The notes: generated by a model from the letters alone, not told the origin. Numbered from the stretch's first letter, positions 51,396-59,132 are shown. The stretch is 64,000 bases of DNA from a virus (IMGVR_UViG_3300045999_011735:1-64000), one strand, 5' to 3'. Made by a program: numbers and translations.

Positions 51396-51811
51396 TACTC
51401 AAAATTAACTGTTACTGTGTCTGTTTGTCCTGAAATTAGAATTTGATATATTATTTTAATAACTAAAGAATTACTAACATTATTTGGTTCTTGTGTAAAT
51501 TCTATATTATTAATTGATATTTCAGGAATATACACTTGAACACTGTCTCTAATACTATCTTCAATATCGCTAAAAGAGGCTTCAGTCATTGGGTTAAATA
51601 ACTGAGATCTTAAAGTTGTTCCAAAATTAGGATTGTCAATCCTTTCACCTTGGGAGGTTAATATTAGATTAATTAAATTATATTTCAATTGGTCTTTAGT
51701 TGAAAAAGTACTATAAAATACACCAGGAGCGTTAAACGGAAGTCTAACGCCTATTGCTGTGTTTCGCTGTAGATCTCTAGGATCAACTCTAGTACTTCTT
51801 ACGTAAGCCAT
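51395..51811 (-). CDS. gp25: Baseplate wedge protein, gp25-like
   Basis: A 138-residue protein of the GPW/gp25 family. TKDQLKYNLINLILTSQGER, then DNPNFGTTLRSQLFNP at residues about 38-75, is the core signature of this tail-tube-initiating wedge protein related to T6SS TssE. Both ends overlap neighbours by one base, so stoichiometry with gp6 may be set by coupling. Confidence 0.93.
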   Translation of the reverse strand: MAYVRSTRVDPRDLQRNTAIGVRLPFNAPGVFYSTFSTKDQLKYNLINLILTSQGERIDNPNFGTTLRSQLFNPMTEASFSDIEDSIRDSVQVYIPEISINNIEFTQEPNNVSNSLVIKIIYQILISGQTDTVTVNFE

Positions 51812-52137
51812 TATTGAACATTTCTAAAATTACTAACTTCACCTGGATTTTGTCTCATTTCTGCAGCAACTTGAGCCAGCATGTTTTGGTAAACATTTTG
51901 TTTTTGAGCTGGTGTAGTTGGTTTGGCTTGTGGCGCTCCTTGCATTCCCATTTGATCCATCAAACTTTGACGGAAAGCAGCAGGGTTAACATTTTTAGTA
52001 GTTAAATTAACTGTAGGCCATTCCTCAGTAGCAGCTAATGATTCCTGGATTTTTTGTTTGCCGATATTGGCTAGTTCTTCTTTCAAAACTTCCCTAACGG
52101 CTTCTTTAATTAGATTTTTTAAGTCTTGTGTTTTCAT
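51811..52137 (-). CDS. Small protein with IxE leader (putative head cargo or tail protein)
   Basis: A 108-residue protein starting MKTQDLKNLIKEAVREVLKE, with LIKE-A at residues 9-13 like the putative head-targeted group. The end is Gln-rich and flexible (GMQGAPQAKPTTPAQKQNVY). Its position inside the baseplate cluster is odd for a head protein, so a tail role or a coincidental motif must be considered. It is coupled to gp25 by a one-base overlap and has a candidate late promoter a few bases upstream. Confidence 0.55.
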   Translation of the reverse strand: MKTQDLKNLIKEAVREVLKEELANIGKQKIQESLAATEEWPTVNLTTKNVNPAAFRQSLMDQMGMQGAPQAKPTTPAQKQNVYQNMLAQVAAEMRQNPGEVSNFRNVQ

Positions 52138-52141
52138 ATCA

Positions 52142-52149
52142 ATAAATAT
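52142..52149 (-). promoter_or_regulatory. ATATTTAT motif close to a start
   Basis: The coding strand reads ATATTTATTGATATG, so the ATG follows within five bases, as at the portal. Confidence 0.4.
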
Positions 52150-53456
52150 TAAGCTTCGAGATTTCGTTCGTCGATTTGGAGTTTTAAATCTTCAATTAAA
52201 ACATCAGAATTTAATGTAAATGATGGTTGTGTACGTAATACGATAAATCCACTTCTATCTAAAGCAACAGCATATCTACGTTTATTTCCATCTACTACAA
52301 ATTTAGGATCATTTTCTTCATATATTGCAAAAGTAAATCCTTTATATGAAACATTAGGTACTGCACCTAATTGACCACCACCTTCTAACTGTGCTACTAA
52401 TGCATTAATTTCATTTGGTGATAAGTCATTGTCAATTGCTTTATCAATAATATCGCTAATTGGTAATAATCTTGATTTTTGGTATTGTACTTCAATTACT
52501 AATCCATTTAATGCTTCTCTAGTAATTCCTAACATTACTGTTATAGAATCTAATGTCATTATAGCATCTGTTATTTTTTTAACAGTACCCGGAGTTGCTG
52601 GGGTAGGGATTAATAATAGTATTCTAACAACTATAGAAATAATTCTTAATATTCTTTCTAAAGTTCTAATTGTATTTCTAATTTTAGTAATTTGACGTTC
52701 AGCTTTATTTAATTCAACTAAAGCAGCATTTCGTACTACCCTTGCTCTTAATACATCCTGTTTAGTTTGAATATTTAAAATTTGTTCGTTTACTCTATCA
52801 ACTAAATCAGTTAATTGCTGTACTATTTTAGCTAATCGCTGAACTTCTCTATTCAATAATTTAGATATGATAAATAGAGCTGCGGCTTTAGCTAATGATC
52901 TAATTGCTGAACTATTTTTCTTTGCAATTGCTCTAGCATCATTTATTTTAATTTTTTTAACATCTTGTTTAACAATAGTATCACTTTTCCTTTCAGATGC
53001 TTCTACTGTTTGTTTTAATTCTCTTTTCCTAAATATATTTCCTACTCTTCTTGTAAGATCATCTACTTTAGTTTGAACAGCTTCTAAAAATTTAGTAAGT
53101 TGTTGAACTTCTTTTTCTGCTTTTTTCTTTTTTTCCTCTGCAACTTTTAACTTTTTATCGGCTTCATTTGATAAATTTTGTCTTATTTGTTCTGAATTTG
53201 CTCCTGGTTGGTTAGCTTGTTGGTTGAATGTTGCTGGGTCTGGAGCAAGAGTAGCAGCAGCAGCTAAAGCAGCATCAGCAGATAATTGTTTGTTACTTAA
53301 AGTACCAGCATATGATTTAGCTTGTATAGCAGCTGCTTTAGCTTGTTCATATAGTGCTTTAGCATTTTCATACCTACGTCTTCCCTCTTCGTATAGTTTA
53401 CGATTTTCCTCTATCTCTTTTTGAGTATTTTCTATCCTTTCATCAATAGTAGCCAT
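52149..53456 (-). CDS. Long coiled-coil protein of the baseplate region
   Basis: A 435-residue protein. Residues 1-150 are a charged coiled coil (ENTQKEIEENRKLYEEGRRR) with an Ala-rich part, residues 190-265 a second (LNREVQRLAKIVQQLTDLVD), then a hydrophobic stretch (RIISIVVRILLLIPTP) and a C-terminal beta domain. The lack of a signal peptide argues against an envelope protein. It might be a tail-hub or tape-like component or a protein inserted during penetration; no family recognised. Confidence 0.6.
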   Translation of the reverse strand: MATIDERIENTQKEIEENRKLYEEGRRRYENAKALYEQAKAAAIQAKSYAGTLSNKQLSADAALAAAATLAPDPATFNQQANQPGANSEQIRQNLSNEADKKLKVAEEKKKKAEKEVQQLTKFLEAVQTKVDDLTRRVGNIFRKRELKQTVEASERKSDTIVKQDVKKIKINDARAIAKKNSSAIRSLAKAAALFIISKLLNREVQRLAKIVQQLTDLVDRVNEQILNIQTKQDVLRARVVRNAALVELNKAERQITKIRNTIRTLERILRIISIVVRILLLIPTPATPGTVKKITDAIMTLDSITVMLGITREALNGLVIEVQYQKSRLLPISDIIDKAIDNDLSPNEINALVAQLEGGGQLGAVPNVSYKGFTFAIYEENDPKFVVDGNKRRYAVALDRSGFIVLRTQPSFTLNSDVLIEDLKLQIDERNLEA

Positions 53457-54664
53457 TATAAGGTCTTTACAGTTTTAGAAAGTAAATTATCTTTATTTAA
53501 CTTTTTAGTATTATTACTAAGATATGTTTGTAATTTTTCGGCAGCTAAAGCTATATCCATAATAGTTATACCTTCAGGAGTAGCCTTAGCATCAATTATA
53601 TCAGTGCTAAAATCACTTAATGCCTTATATAATCCAGATAAAAGTTGTCTTAAATTATTTCCTAAAACAACAGGTTGAAGTTTATTAAATGAAGTATCTA
53701 TTGATGGTCCTAAAGCAATAATATTATCTTGTATAGTTATTCCTGTTTTATCACTTTGCATATAAACAGGACCTTGAGAATATAATTCAACACCTGTTCT
53801 ACCAAATACTAATACTTCATCTGATTTAGAAGAAATAATAGTTCTATCAGCATTTATAATTGCTTGAGGATTTGAATAGGAAGATATACCAATAGGTTCA
53901 GTAATATTACTTAAACGTACGTTACCTATATTTAAAGGAACAATTTGTTGAGATGTTAAGTAAAATGAAGATCCATCTTGGTTAATATTTTCAACGTATA
54001 AATCAGAACCTGAAGGTTTAAATCCATGTTCATTTGAAAGAATAAGAATAGGATTACTATTTAATTCTCCTGGGTTGGTAGACCATGGTGTTAAATCTTT
54101 ATCTCCTGATCTATTTGTACTTCCAAAACGAAGTGAATTTCCAAATCGACCTTCTAAAACATAGTCACCTTCAAATGTTTGTACTCCTCTAAAATCAGAA
54201 TTTTGTGTAAATGAATTATATAATAAATCTTTATTTTCATTAATAAATAATCCGTTAAATTGAGGGCTATTCCATGCATTAATTACACTTAAGTAATAAG
54301 TTTCTTCTGTTTTATTTGTAATAGGAGAAGGTGCTGATGGTAAATCCATCAACAATACTATTTCACCTGGTAATGGGAAATACTTTTGGTTTGGATATAA
54401 AGGTAAAGCAGTAGGTAACGTAGCAAGAGTAGCATCATTCAACTGATCCAAAGGAATTTCAGTTGATTCATCATATATTTGATACAATATAGTTCCTACA
54501 CCAGCCCAACCACCATTAGCATCCCATACTTTTTCAGGGACACTAGTTGGGCCTAATATAACAGCATAAACCTTTCCTGTCTTAAATTGAAAAGGAGGCA
54601 AAAAGTTATTATTACCAATAGAGGTAGTAATAAACGATAGACCTTCTCTTATTCTAGTACTCAT
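53456..54664 (-). CDS. Baseplate hub or spike protein
   Basis: A 402-residue protein. The N-terminal OB-like part (FKTGKVYAVILGPTSVPEKV, PLPGEIVLLMDLPSAP) and EGDYVLEGRFGNSLRFGSTN in the middle are features of hub/spike proteins next to the wedge genes in T4-like marine phages, in the place of T4 gp5. There is no lysozyme domain. A helical tail ends the protein. The overlap with the coiled-coil gene is one base. Hub identity is inferred. Confidence 0.65.
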   Translation of the reverse strand: MSTRIREGLSFITTSIGNNNFLPPFQFKTGKVYAVILGPTSVPEKVWDANGGWAGVGTILYQIYDESTEIPLDQLNDATLATLPTALPLYPNQKYFPLPGEIVLLMDLPSAPSPITNKTEETYYLSVINAWNSPQFNGLFINENKDLLYNSFTQNSDFRGVQTFEGDYVLEGRFGNSLRFGSTNRSGDKDLTPWSTNPGELNSNPILILSNEHGFKPSGSDLYVENINQDGSSFYLTSQQIVPLNIGNVRLSNITEPIGISSYSNPQAIINADRTIISSKSDEVLVFGRTGVELYSQGPVYMQSDKTGITIQDNIIALGPSIDTSFNKLQPVVLGNNLRQLLSGLYKALSDFSTDIIDAKATPEGITIMDIALAAEKLQTYLSNNTKKLNKDNLLSKTVKTL

Positions 54665-54665
54665 A

Positions 54666-55019
54666 TTAGTTATTTGTAGGTCCGCTAATGTTGTCTCCTA
54701 CTTCTTTTACAGCAGAAAACAATTGTTCTTTTTCAGCCTCACTTAAAATATAACTAGCAGCTTCATCACTATTACTAGATAATGCACGCTGAACAATACC
54801 TGCTAATTTAACAAGTTGTTCATCATTTTTAACACTAATATTAAGGTGCTCAGCAATTAAAGGAACAATCATAAGAGCCGATTGAGCGTCACTGACCAAT
54901 GGTTTAAGAGTCTCAATTAGGTCTCTAATTTGCTTTTCTTTATCCTTAGAATTGGTATATATGTCCTTGAGTAAATCAGAAAACTTTTTACTGCCCCACA
55001 TTACTTGATCAAAATTCAT
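54666..55019 (-). CDS. Conserved helical protein, unknown function
   Basis: A 117-residue helical protein. MIVPLIAEHLNISVKNDEQL and VKLAGIVQRAL form a pattern I recall from small T4-like phage proteins near the baseplate genes. It heads the unit of spike and coiled-coil genes, with a candidate late promoter 15 bases upstream. No activity can be named. Confidence 0.65.
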   Translation of the reverse strand: MNFDQVMWGSKKFSDLLKDIYTNSKDKEKQIRDLIETLKPLVSDAQSALMIVPLIAEHLNISVKNDEQLVKLAGIVQRALSSNSDEAASYILSEAEKEQLFSAVKEVGDNISGPTNN

Positions 55020-55034
55020 TGTCTAATTTTTGAC

Positions 55035-55043
55035 TATAAATAT
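55035..55043 (-). promoter_or_regulatory. ATATTTATA motif (candidate late promoter)
   Basis: The coding strand reads ATATTTATAGTCAAAAATTAG, 15 bases before the ATG at 55019; it leads the baseplate unit and sits just downstream of the sigma-factor gene. Confidence 0.55.
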
Positions 55044-55058
55044 AGAAGCAGTAAAAGT

Positions 55059-55862
55059 TTATATATTTACATACCCCTGTTCGTAATATGAATTATATAA
55101 TTGAACATAAACAACCTTTAACTTTTTAATTATTTTAGTGATTTGGGGTGTTTCAACATCAACCATCTCACGTATATAAATGTAAAGGGCTTTTTTATTG
55201 AATATGTCTAATGATTCACATTTACGAAATAGCTCCATTATAGCATCAGCTGTTTTAGCATCATTTTCTTTAGGGAATAATTTATTAAGATTTTTATCTA
55301 TATACTTAATATACAATCCCATGAACTCTGTAAGGCTATAGTCTTGGCTATAATGCTCATTTAGTGTTTCTTCTTTAATTTTTTTATCATCATCTACTTC
55401 GGCCAAGTCACCTTTGTCTTGTAGTTTTTGATAATTTTTCTTATTTTTAAGGATAAGGTAACGCTTTGCAATAGTACCAAAATATGAATAAGCTTTACCT
55501 TTATGTGGTTTATAAAGCTTAAGTTTTTCAAGTAAAAATGCAATTACTTCCTGCTGCATATCTTCTACGGATTCACCATCCATATAATAAAACTTAAACG
55601 TATGAATAATATTTTGGGTTAATTTAAAAAACCCATACTCAATACGTTCGCGATACACAGTATTTCTAAACTCCTGGTCATCTGAGGCTACATATTCCAC
55701 AATAGCGTTTTGAGTATCCTCAGTAAAATAAGTATTAGATGTTTTAGGTTTACGTTTGCGTACTTTTCCAGATTTAGTATACTCGACAGTTACTAAATTA
55801 TCTTCTACTAGAAGACTATTGGTTTGGTTGTTGTCCACGCTTTTTATTAATGTTAAAGTCAT
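55059..55862 (-). CDS. gp55: Late sigma factor, gp55-like
   Basis: A 267-residue sigma factor. Residues about 70-140 (YRERIEYGFFKLTQNIIHTF, DMQQEVIAFLLEKL, KGKAYSYFGTIAKRYLI) match the region-2-like core of T4 gp55, which recognises the -10-like element of late promoters and needs no -35. An N-terminal basic segment (GKVRKRKPK) precedes it. The ATG at 55862 lies inside the upstream membrane-protein gene (47 bases overlap). The unit appears to be driven by a host-type promoter at 56.3 kb, as expected for an early-made switch factor. Confidence 0.9.
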   Translation of the reverse strand: MTLTLIKSVDNNQTNSLLVEDNLVTVEYTKSGKVRKRKPKTSNTYFTEDTQNAIVEYVASDDQEFRNTVYRERIEYGFFKLTQNIIHTFKFYYMDGESVEDMQQEVIAFLLEKLKLYKPHKGKAYSYFGTIAKRYLILKNKKNYQKLQDKGDLAEVDDDKKIKEETLNEHYSQDYSLTEFMGLYIKYIDKNLNKLFPKENDAKTADAIMELFRKCESLDIFNKKALYIYIREMVDVETPQITKIIKKLKVVYVQLYNSYYEQGYVNI

Positions 55863-56124
55863 TTAATTCGCTTTGTAATGTTTTTACACTCTCAAAGAAC
55901 CAACCAATTTCATCATCAGAATGAAACGTACCTTTAGCATCTATATCTTCCAAACGTCTATTAGTATTATTTACAGCATTAGAAAAAAGGGCAATATATT
56001 GATCTTGTGAATCAACAATTTTTTCCAACTTTTCTACTTTTTTAAATAAATTATAAGACACATATCCCGAAATAGAAGCCAAAGCCGATAAAATAATAAT
56101 TGTTATAATCATAATTAGTTCCAT
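55816..56124 (-). CDS. Small membrane protein with a coiled-coil
   Basis: A 102-residue protein: an N-terminal membrane helix (MIITIIILSALASISGYVSY) followed by a coiled coil (LFKKVEKLEKIVDSQDQYIA) and a hydrophilic tail. It overlaps the sigma gene by 47 bases and the upstream gene by ten, so it is co-translated with both. It could anchor a partner at the inner membrane; function unknown. Confidence 0.65.
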   Translation of the reverse strand: MELIMIITIIILSALASISGYVSYNLFKKVEKLEKIVDSQDQYIALFSNAVNNTNRRLEDIDAKGTFHSDDEIGWFFESVKTLQSELNDFNINKKRGQQPNQ

Positions 56125-56297
56125 TCATCGTTTTCAATAGAAATATTATCCTGCAACTGTTGAAGTAACGTTTTAATCATTTCTAATCTAGCATTAACTT
56201 GTTGAAGTGAACCTCCACGATTCAAATCAATTTCTAATGCACGTAATTGATGTTCAAGTTTTTCGATTTTTGAAAGTGCTTGTTGTTTATATTTCAT
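56115..56297 (-). CDS. Small coiled-coil protein
   Basis: A 60-residue protein from the ATG at 56297 (MKYKQQALSKIEKLEHQLRA). A frame from 56321 adds eight residues but would begin in or before the expected transcript start. The chain is a single leucine-zipper-like helix and is of a type I recall beside gp55 in T4-like marine phages. Probably an early regulator or adaptor; unproven. Confidence 0.65.
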   Translation of the reverse strand: MKYKQQALSKIEKLEHQLRALEIDLNRGGSLQQVNARLEMIKTLLQQLQDNISIENDEWN

Positions 56298-56320
56298 AAA
56301 ATATTTTTTAAGTATTATCA

Positions 56321-56350
56321 CAATATACGACCTTTATTTTCAATAACCAA
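56321..56350 (-). promoter_or_regulatory. Host-type promoter of the sigma-factor unit
   Basis: The coding strand has TTG, 20 bases, then TATATTG, close to the Bacteroidota consensus. It is placed just upstream of the small coiled-coil gene, membrane gene and gp55 gene. Confidence 0.45.
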
Positions 56351-56461
56351 GTTTTCAACGCCCTATTTTTAGAGCGATTTTACCCTTACTCCTCAATAAA
56401 TACGTATATACACGCATTTTAACAAGAAAGATAGCCTAAAAGGTTTTTACACACTTTAGAC

Positions 56462-56728
56462 TTAACGACGAGACGCCTCAACCATTTGTTTGAGGTTAAT
56501 TTTCTTAATTGGATACGAAAAAGTCTTCTTATCAATCAACTTATCAAGCAATTGTATCTCAATTGGATTATCAGTTATAAAGATACATTTATCATCAGCA
56601 CCATCACCAGGAATATCAATAAAATTTTGAGTATTAAGCTTAGTACCAGGTTTAACCTGACCAAGAAAATCATTCATTTTGTTAGTGAAGGCTGCTTTAT
56701 CGCGATCGCGCATTAAATATTCTGCCAT
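56462..56728 (-). CDS. Small hypothetical protein
   Basis: An 88-residue protein starting MAEYLMRDRDKAAFTNKMND. A mixed alpha/beta pattern (GDGADDKCIFITDNPIEIQL) ends in a basic tail (NLKQMVEASRR). No family recognised. It is a single gene with an ATATTTATA motif about 26 bases upstream, next to a block of gene-free AT-rich sequence downstream. Confidence 0.55.
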   Translation of the reverse strand: MAEYLMRDRDKAAFTNKMNDFLGQVKPGTKLNTQNFIDIPGDGADDKCIFITDNPIEIQLLDKLIDKKTFSYPIKKINLKQMVEASRR

Positions 56729-56753
56729 GATATAATTTTGAGTATATACTGGA

Positions 56754-56762
56754 TATAAATAT
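56754..56762 (-). promoter_or_regulatory. ATATTTATA motif (candidate late promoter)
   Basis: The coding strand reads ATATTTATATCCAG, 26 bases before the ATG at 56728. Confidence 0.45.
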
Positions 56763-56773
56763 ATGAAAGGACT

Positions 56774-56965
56774 TTAGGTACCGTGCTTTTTGGATTTGCG
56801 CTTATGTTTATCCAATTCAAACTTATAATAACGAATATTATTACCCTTAGCAGAGAAAAATTCCTTAATTTCCGGCTTACCATAATTAGTCTCAATATTC
56901 ATAACCAACTCGGGACTAATAGTATGGATATAATCAACAGTAAATTGAGAATAAATAAGAATCAT
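56774..56965 (-). CDS. Small basic hypothetical protein
   Basis: A 63-residue protein (MILIYSQFTVDYIHTISPEL) with a strongly basic end (KFELDKHKRKSKKHGT). Its ATG directly follows the TAG of the nuclease gene, so the two are coupled. It may bind nucleic acid. An overlapping frame on the same strand is weaker and is ignored. Confidence 0.55.
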   Translation of the reverse strand: MILIYSQFTVDYIHTISPELVMNIETNYGKPEIKEFFSAKGNNIRYYKFELDKHKRKSKKHGT

Positions 56966-57436
56966 CTAAATACCAGCATTGTTTTCACCAATAATACGAA
57001 TAATAACATCCTCAGCCATCTTGGGAGTAACGGCAAACCCCTCCTTATTAACGTGATACTCCCACAATTGTGTATGGACCATACCCTCAATATGCGATGG
57101 GGCCTTACAAGCAAATGAATTAATAATATACCACGGGGTAATAACACCCGTACCACCATTAATTTCTTTTAAACGCGATTGGGGTGTACGATCCGTATAT
57201 CCAATTTTTAATATACCTGGTTGTCCTTTATTTTCCAACACGTATATATAACCTTCATTAAATGATAATTGGGCATCAAAACTGTGTCGCTTAATCCAAT
57301 AATGAACAAGTTCAAATTCTGGATCATGTGGATCTGGTGTAAGTGTATAGGCATTGGCATATACAACGGATTCACCTTCATTTTTAGGGTAATACTCGCG
57401 TTTAGCCTCCTCCATTGTGATAAGCTTTATCATCAT
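56966..57436 (-). CDS. GIY-YIG nuclease of the T5orf172 type
   Basis: A 156-residue protein. The C-terminal part has GYIYVLENKGQPGILKIGYT (residues 62-81) with the two GIY-YIG halves, conserved Arg at 83 and 88, and HIEGMVHTQL with Glu117 as the likely metal ligand. The N-terminal 60 residues are a distinct part, possibly for DNA recognition. It overlaps the next gene by four bases. Homing or host-DNA cutting is possible; no insertion site is evident. Confidence 0.75.
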   Translation of the reverse strand: MMIKLITMEEAKREYYPKNEGESVVYANAYTLTPDPHDPEFELVHYWIKRHSFDAQLSFNEGYIYVLENKGQPGILKIGYTDRTPQSRLKEINGGTGVITPWYIINSFACKAPSHIEGMVHTQLWEYHVNKEGFAVTPKMAEDVIIRIIGENNAGI

Positions 57437-57651
57437 AAGATAATACCTTTAACTACTACGTGCGTAGATGGGTTTAAAACAAATTTAGCATCTTCATGTG
57501 GACCATAATACCAAGCTTCATTTACATTCAAGGCAATTTCTTTTTCCTCACCTATAACAACATCACAATATCCACCTTCGTATCCATTAGTGAATACATG
57601 TAAATCGGGATCTAGCTGTTGTAATTGTTGGATTAATTCTTTAATGGTCAT
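57433..57651 (-). CDS. Small widespread phage protein, unknown function
   Basis: A 72-residue protein. MTIKELIQQLQQLDPDLHVF and NGYEGGYCDVV are the pattern of a small family found in many bacteria and phages without a known role. Overlaps the neighbouring genes by four bases at each end, so it is translated with them. Confidence 0.65.
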   Translation of the reverse strand: MTIKELIQQLQQLDPDLHVFTNGYEGGYCDVVIGEEKEIALNVNEAWYYGPHEDAKFVLNPSTHVVVKGIIL

Positions 57652-57845
57652 TTTCTAAATTTAGAGATGAAAAAATCAAAACAAAATAACCAATCAAACA
57701 TGATTGCTCGTGGAATACTAGAAACATACAAATCAAATGTAAGTGGTTGTTCAAAAACCTCTGCCTTAATAGATGCATAACGAAATGCTCCTAATGTTGA
57801 GGCAATTAAAACATAAACTAAAAGTACTAATTTTAATGTTTCCAT
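57648..57845 (-). CDS. Small membrane protein
   Basis: A 65-residue protein from the ATG at 57845 (METLKLVLLVYVLIASTLGA). An ATG at 57863 would lie before the transcript start predicted from the promoter upstream, so the second is chosen. One or two hydrophobic helices and a basic end (FFISKFRK) indicate an inner-membrane protein. Function unknown. Confidence 0.6.
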   Translation of the reverse strand: METLKLVLLVYVLIASTLGAFRYASIKAEVFEQPLTFDLYVSSIPRAIMFDWLFCFDFFISKFRK

Positions 57846-57863
57846 GATTTTTAATTTAGACAT

Positions 57864-57892
57864 TAATTTACGTATATACGCTTGGTTTCCAA
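57864..57892 (-). promoter_or_regulatory. Host-type promoter (TTG-N19-TAAATTA)
   Basis: The coding strand reads TTGGAAACCAAG, with 19 bases between TTG and TAAATTA. It shares the AAACC extension with other early promoters and leads the 65-residue membrane gene and the nuclease unit. Confidence 0.5.
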
Positions 57893-58154
57893 AAAAAGAT
57901 TGTCAAAAGAAAGGTTTCACCCCCTATAGATATTTGGCGAAAGGGGTATAATGGATTTTGTGGAGCCAAAATCTAGCAATATTTTGTTGGATATTTGTAT
58001 ATATGCGCGCCTTGGGTAAAGATCGTAGTTTATCTGTGAGTACGGGGCAGGCCGCGACATATATGCGGCCCGTCGATGGACCGCTATTGCCGTGGGGTCA
58101 TAACGATAGCGGAGCGCTATCGCCCCGCTATCGAGTATCCTTATTTTCTTTTTT
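57893..58154. other. Gene-free, structured GC-richer region
   Basis: No supported gene lies in about 260 bases that are richer in GC than their surroundings. Inverted repeats are seen: GGCCGC/GCGGCC around a GACATATAT loop, and the CGATAGCGG set listed separately. On the plus strand a T-rich run (TTTTCTTTTTTTT) follows the last hairpin, as at a terminator. A structured RNA or a DNA element for replication or packaging would fit; strand and role are open. Confidence 0.45.
58081..58133. repeat. CGATAGCGG inverted and direct repeats
   Basis: Four related 8-9-base units within 53 bases: CGATAGCGG at 58104, CGCTATCG from 58115, CCGCTATCG at 58125 and CCGCTATTG at 58081. They allow two mutually exclusive hairpins, one with a three-base loop, one longer. 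Confidence 0.75.
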
Positions 58155-58436
58155 TTATACCATTAACGGATTTGCCGCTACGATATTGTCAATTAACTTA
58201 TAATCACTATGACCATTATATAATTGATCATCAATTTGTATTGCAATGCCTAAGTTATTCTGTATACAATCATCTAATACAGTCAGTACTGATAACATAT
58301 CATAATTACTTAAGTCCATTTCAACATAATATATGTTATTAACTGCATCATCAATTTCAATATTAAATCCTAGTTTCTGATATTCAGATAATACTTTGTA
58401 ATTGGCATCTACAAATGCAAACATTAACTTTTTCAT
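58155..58436 (-). CDS. Small early protein, unknown function
   Basis: A 93-residue acidic protein starting MKKLMFAFVDANYKVLSEYQ, mixed alpha/beta. Its leader ends TTAAAAGTTATG, the common leader of this region; TATATTT lies upstream at the right distance but with no TTG. No family recognised. Confidence 0.6.
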   Translation of the reverse strand: MKKLMFAFVDANYKVLSEYQKLGFNIEIDDAVNNIYYVEMDLSNYDMLSVLTVLDDCIQNNLGIAIQIDDQLYNGHSDYKLIDNIVAANPLMV

Positions 58437-58497
58437 AACTTTTAATTTTAATTATTTAATCATTTTAACATGTTAAATATAATAAATTTAGTTATGT

Positions 58498-58626
58498 TTA
58501 TTGAGGAACTCTTGTGATTAATTTGCTTCTACCTTTACACCCATATCCGTTTGTAGCACAGCTGGTTAATCCAGATAATAGAGCTAACATTACAATTATT
58601 AACAGTATTACTTGATGTGGCTTCAT
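58498..58626 (-). CDS. Very small putative lipoprotein
   Basis: An ATG at 58626 opens a 42-residue frame ending TAA at 58498. The N-terminus is a hydrophobic signal (VILLIIVMLALLSGLTSC) with the lipobox-like LTSC, and the mature peptide would be about 20 residues (CATNGYGCKGRSKLITRVPQ), basic with a second Cys. Its start is two bases from the stop of the preceding small membrane gene. It might act in lysis (outer-membrane spanin) or superinfection immunity, as known for other small phage lipoproteins. Confidence 0.65.
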   Translation of the reverse strand: MKPHQVILLIIVMLALLSGLTSCATNGYGCKGRSKLITRVPQ

Positions 58627-58627
58627 C

Positions 58628-58828
58628 TTATTTAATTTTATAAATTAATCGTTTAAGGTCATTTACTTCTTCCTTTTGTTCCTCTATAATCACGAAACAT
58701 AGGAACACGACTGCCATTAGTAAGGTGATGAACATGAATGTTAGATCTAAATTGGTTTTAGCTGTAAACATTAAATACAATGCTAACACCCCTAATACTA
58801 CACTGATAATACCATTTACTATTTTCAT
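58628..58828 (-). CDS. Small membrane protein
   Basis: A 66-residue protein with two hydrophobic helices (IISVVLGVLALYLMFTA and FMFITLLMAVVFLCFVI) and a charged end (EEQKEEVNDLKRLIYKIK). The pairing with a lipoprotein two bases downstream suggests the two may work together at the envelope. A TATATTT lies upstream directly after a hairpin. Confidence 0.65.
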   Translation of the reverse strand: MKIVNGIISVVLGVLALYLMFTAKTNLDLTFMFITLLMAVVFLCFVIIEEQKEEVNDLKRLIYKIK

Positions 58829-58855
58829 ACTTATTAATTTTATAAATTAAATATA

Positions 58856-58880
58856 AGGAGGGGAATTGTGTTCCCCTCCT
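58856..58880 (-). terminator. Terminator hairpin next to a -7-like element
   Basis: Ten pairs, AGGAGGGGAA / TTCCCCTCCT, with a five-base loop, then TATATTTAATTT on the coding strand. The T-rich tail is also the -7-like element of the next unit. Confidence 0.75.
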
Positions 58881-58886
58881 ATTCCG

Positions 58887-59132
58887 TTATATTCCAAATT
58901 TAGCTCTTGTTTCAACGTATTCATTATACAATCCACCTCGTTGATATATTACACCCAAGGCACTTAATAGCACTTTTGAAGTGCATTTATGACTTATCCC
59001 CATAAAATCACATACTTGTCTTTTGACATTAACGTAATTGGGGGCAAGGTGTTGTTTGTGTTTAATGTGCATTATAGTATCTAACAATAATGCTTTCACT
59101 TGCAGGCGATTGAATGTTACTGTTTGTTCCAT
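58887..59132 (-). CDS. Small early protein, unknown function
   Basis: An 81-residue basic protein (MEQTVTFNRLQVKALLLDTI) with a helical pattern, VKRQVCDFMGISHKCTSKVL in the middle, perhaps a small DNA-binding fold. A clear host-type promoter is upstream and a hairpin terminator follows. Not recognised. Confidence 0.6.
   Translation of the reverse strand: MEQTVTFNRLQVKALLLDTIMHIKHKQHLAPNYVNVKRQVCDFMGISHKCTSKVLLSALGVIYQRGGLYNEYVETRAKFGI

Noticed and set aside
6352-56762. TATAAATA on the plus strand as T4-type late promoters
   Set aside because: They would point against every gene in the window. The motif makes sense only when read on the coding strand as TATTTATA, so a T4-identical late promoter is not claimed.
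56713-56895. A 60-residue minus-strand frame
   Set aside because: It overlaps the 63-residue gene in another frame and the start of the 88-residue gene, and lies over the candidate promoter.
57958-58342. Plus-strand frames in the structured GC-richer island
   Set aside because: They start in non-coding structured sequence and run into a minus-strand gene; composition is not protein-like.
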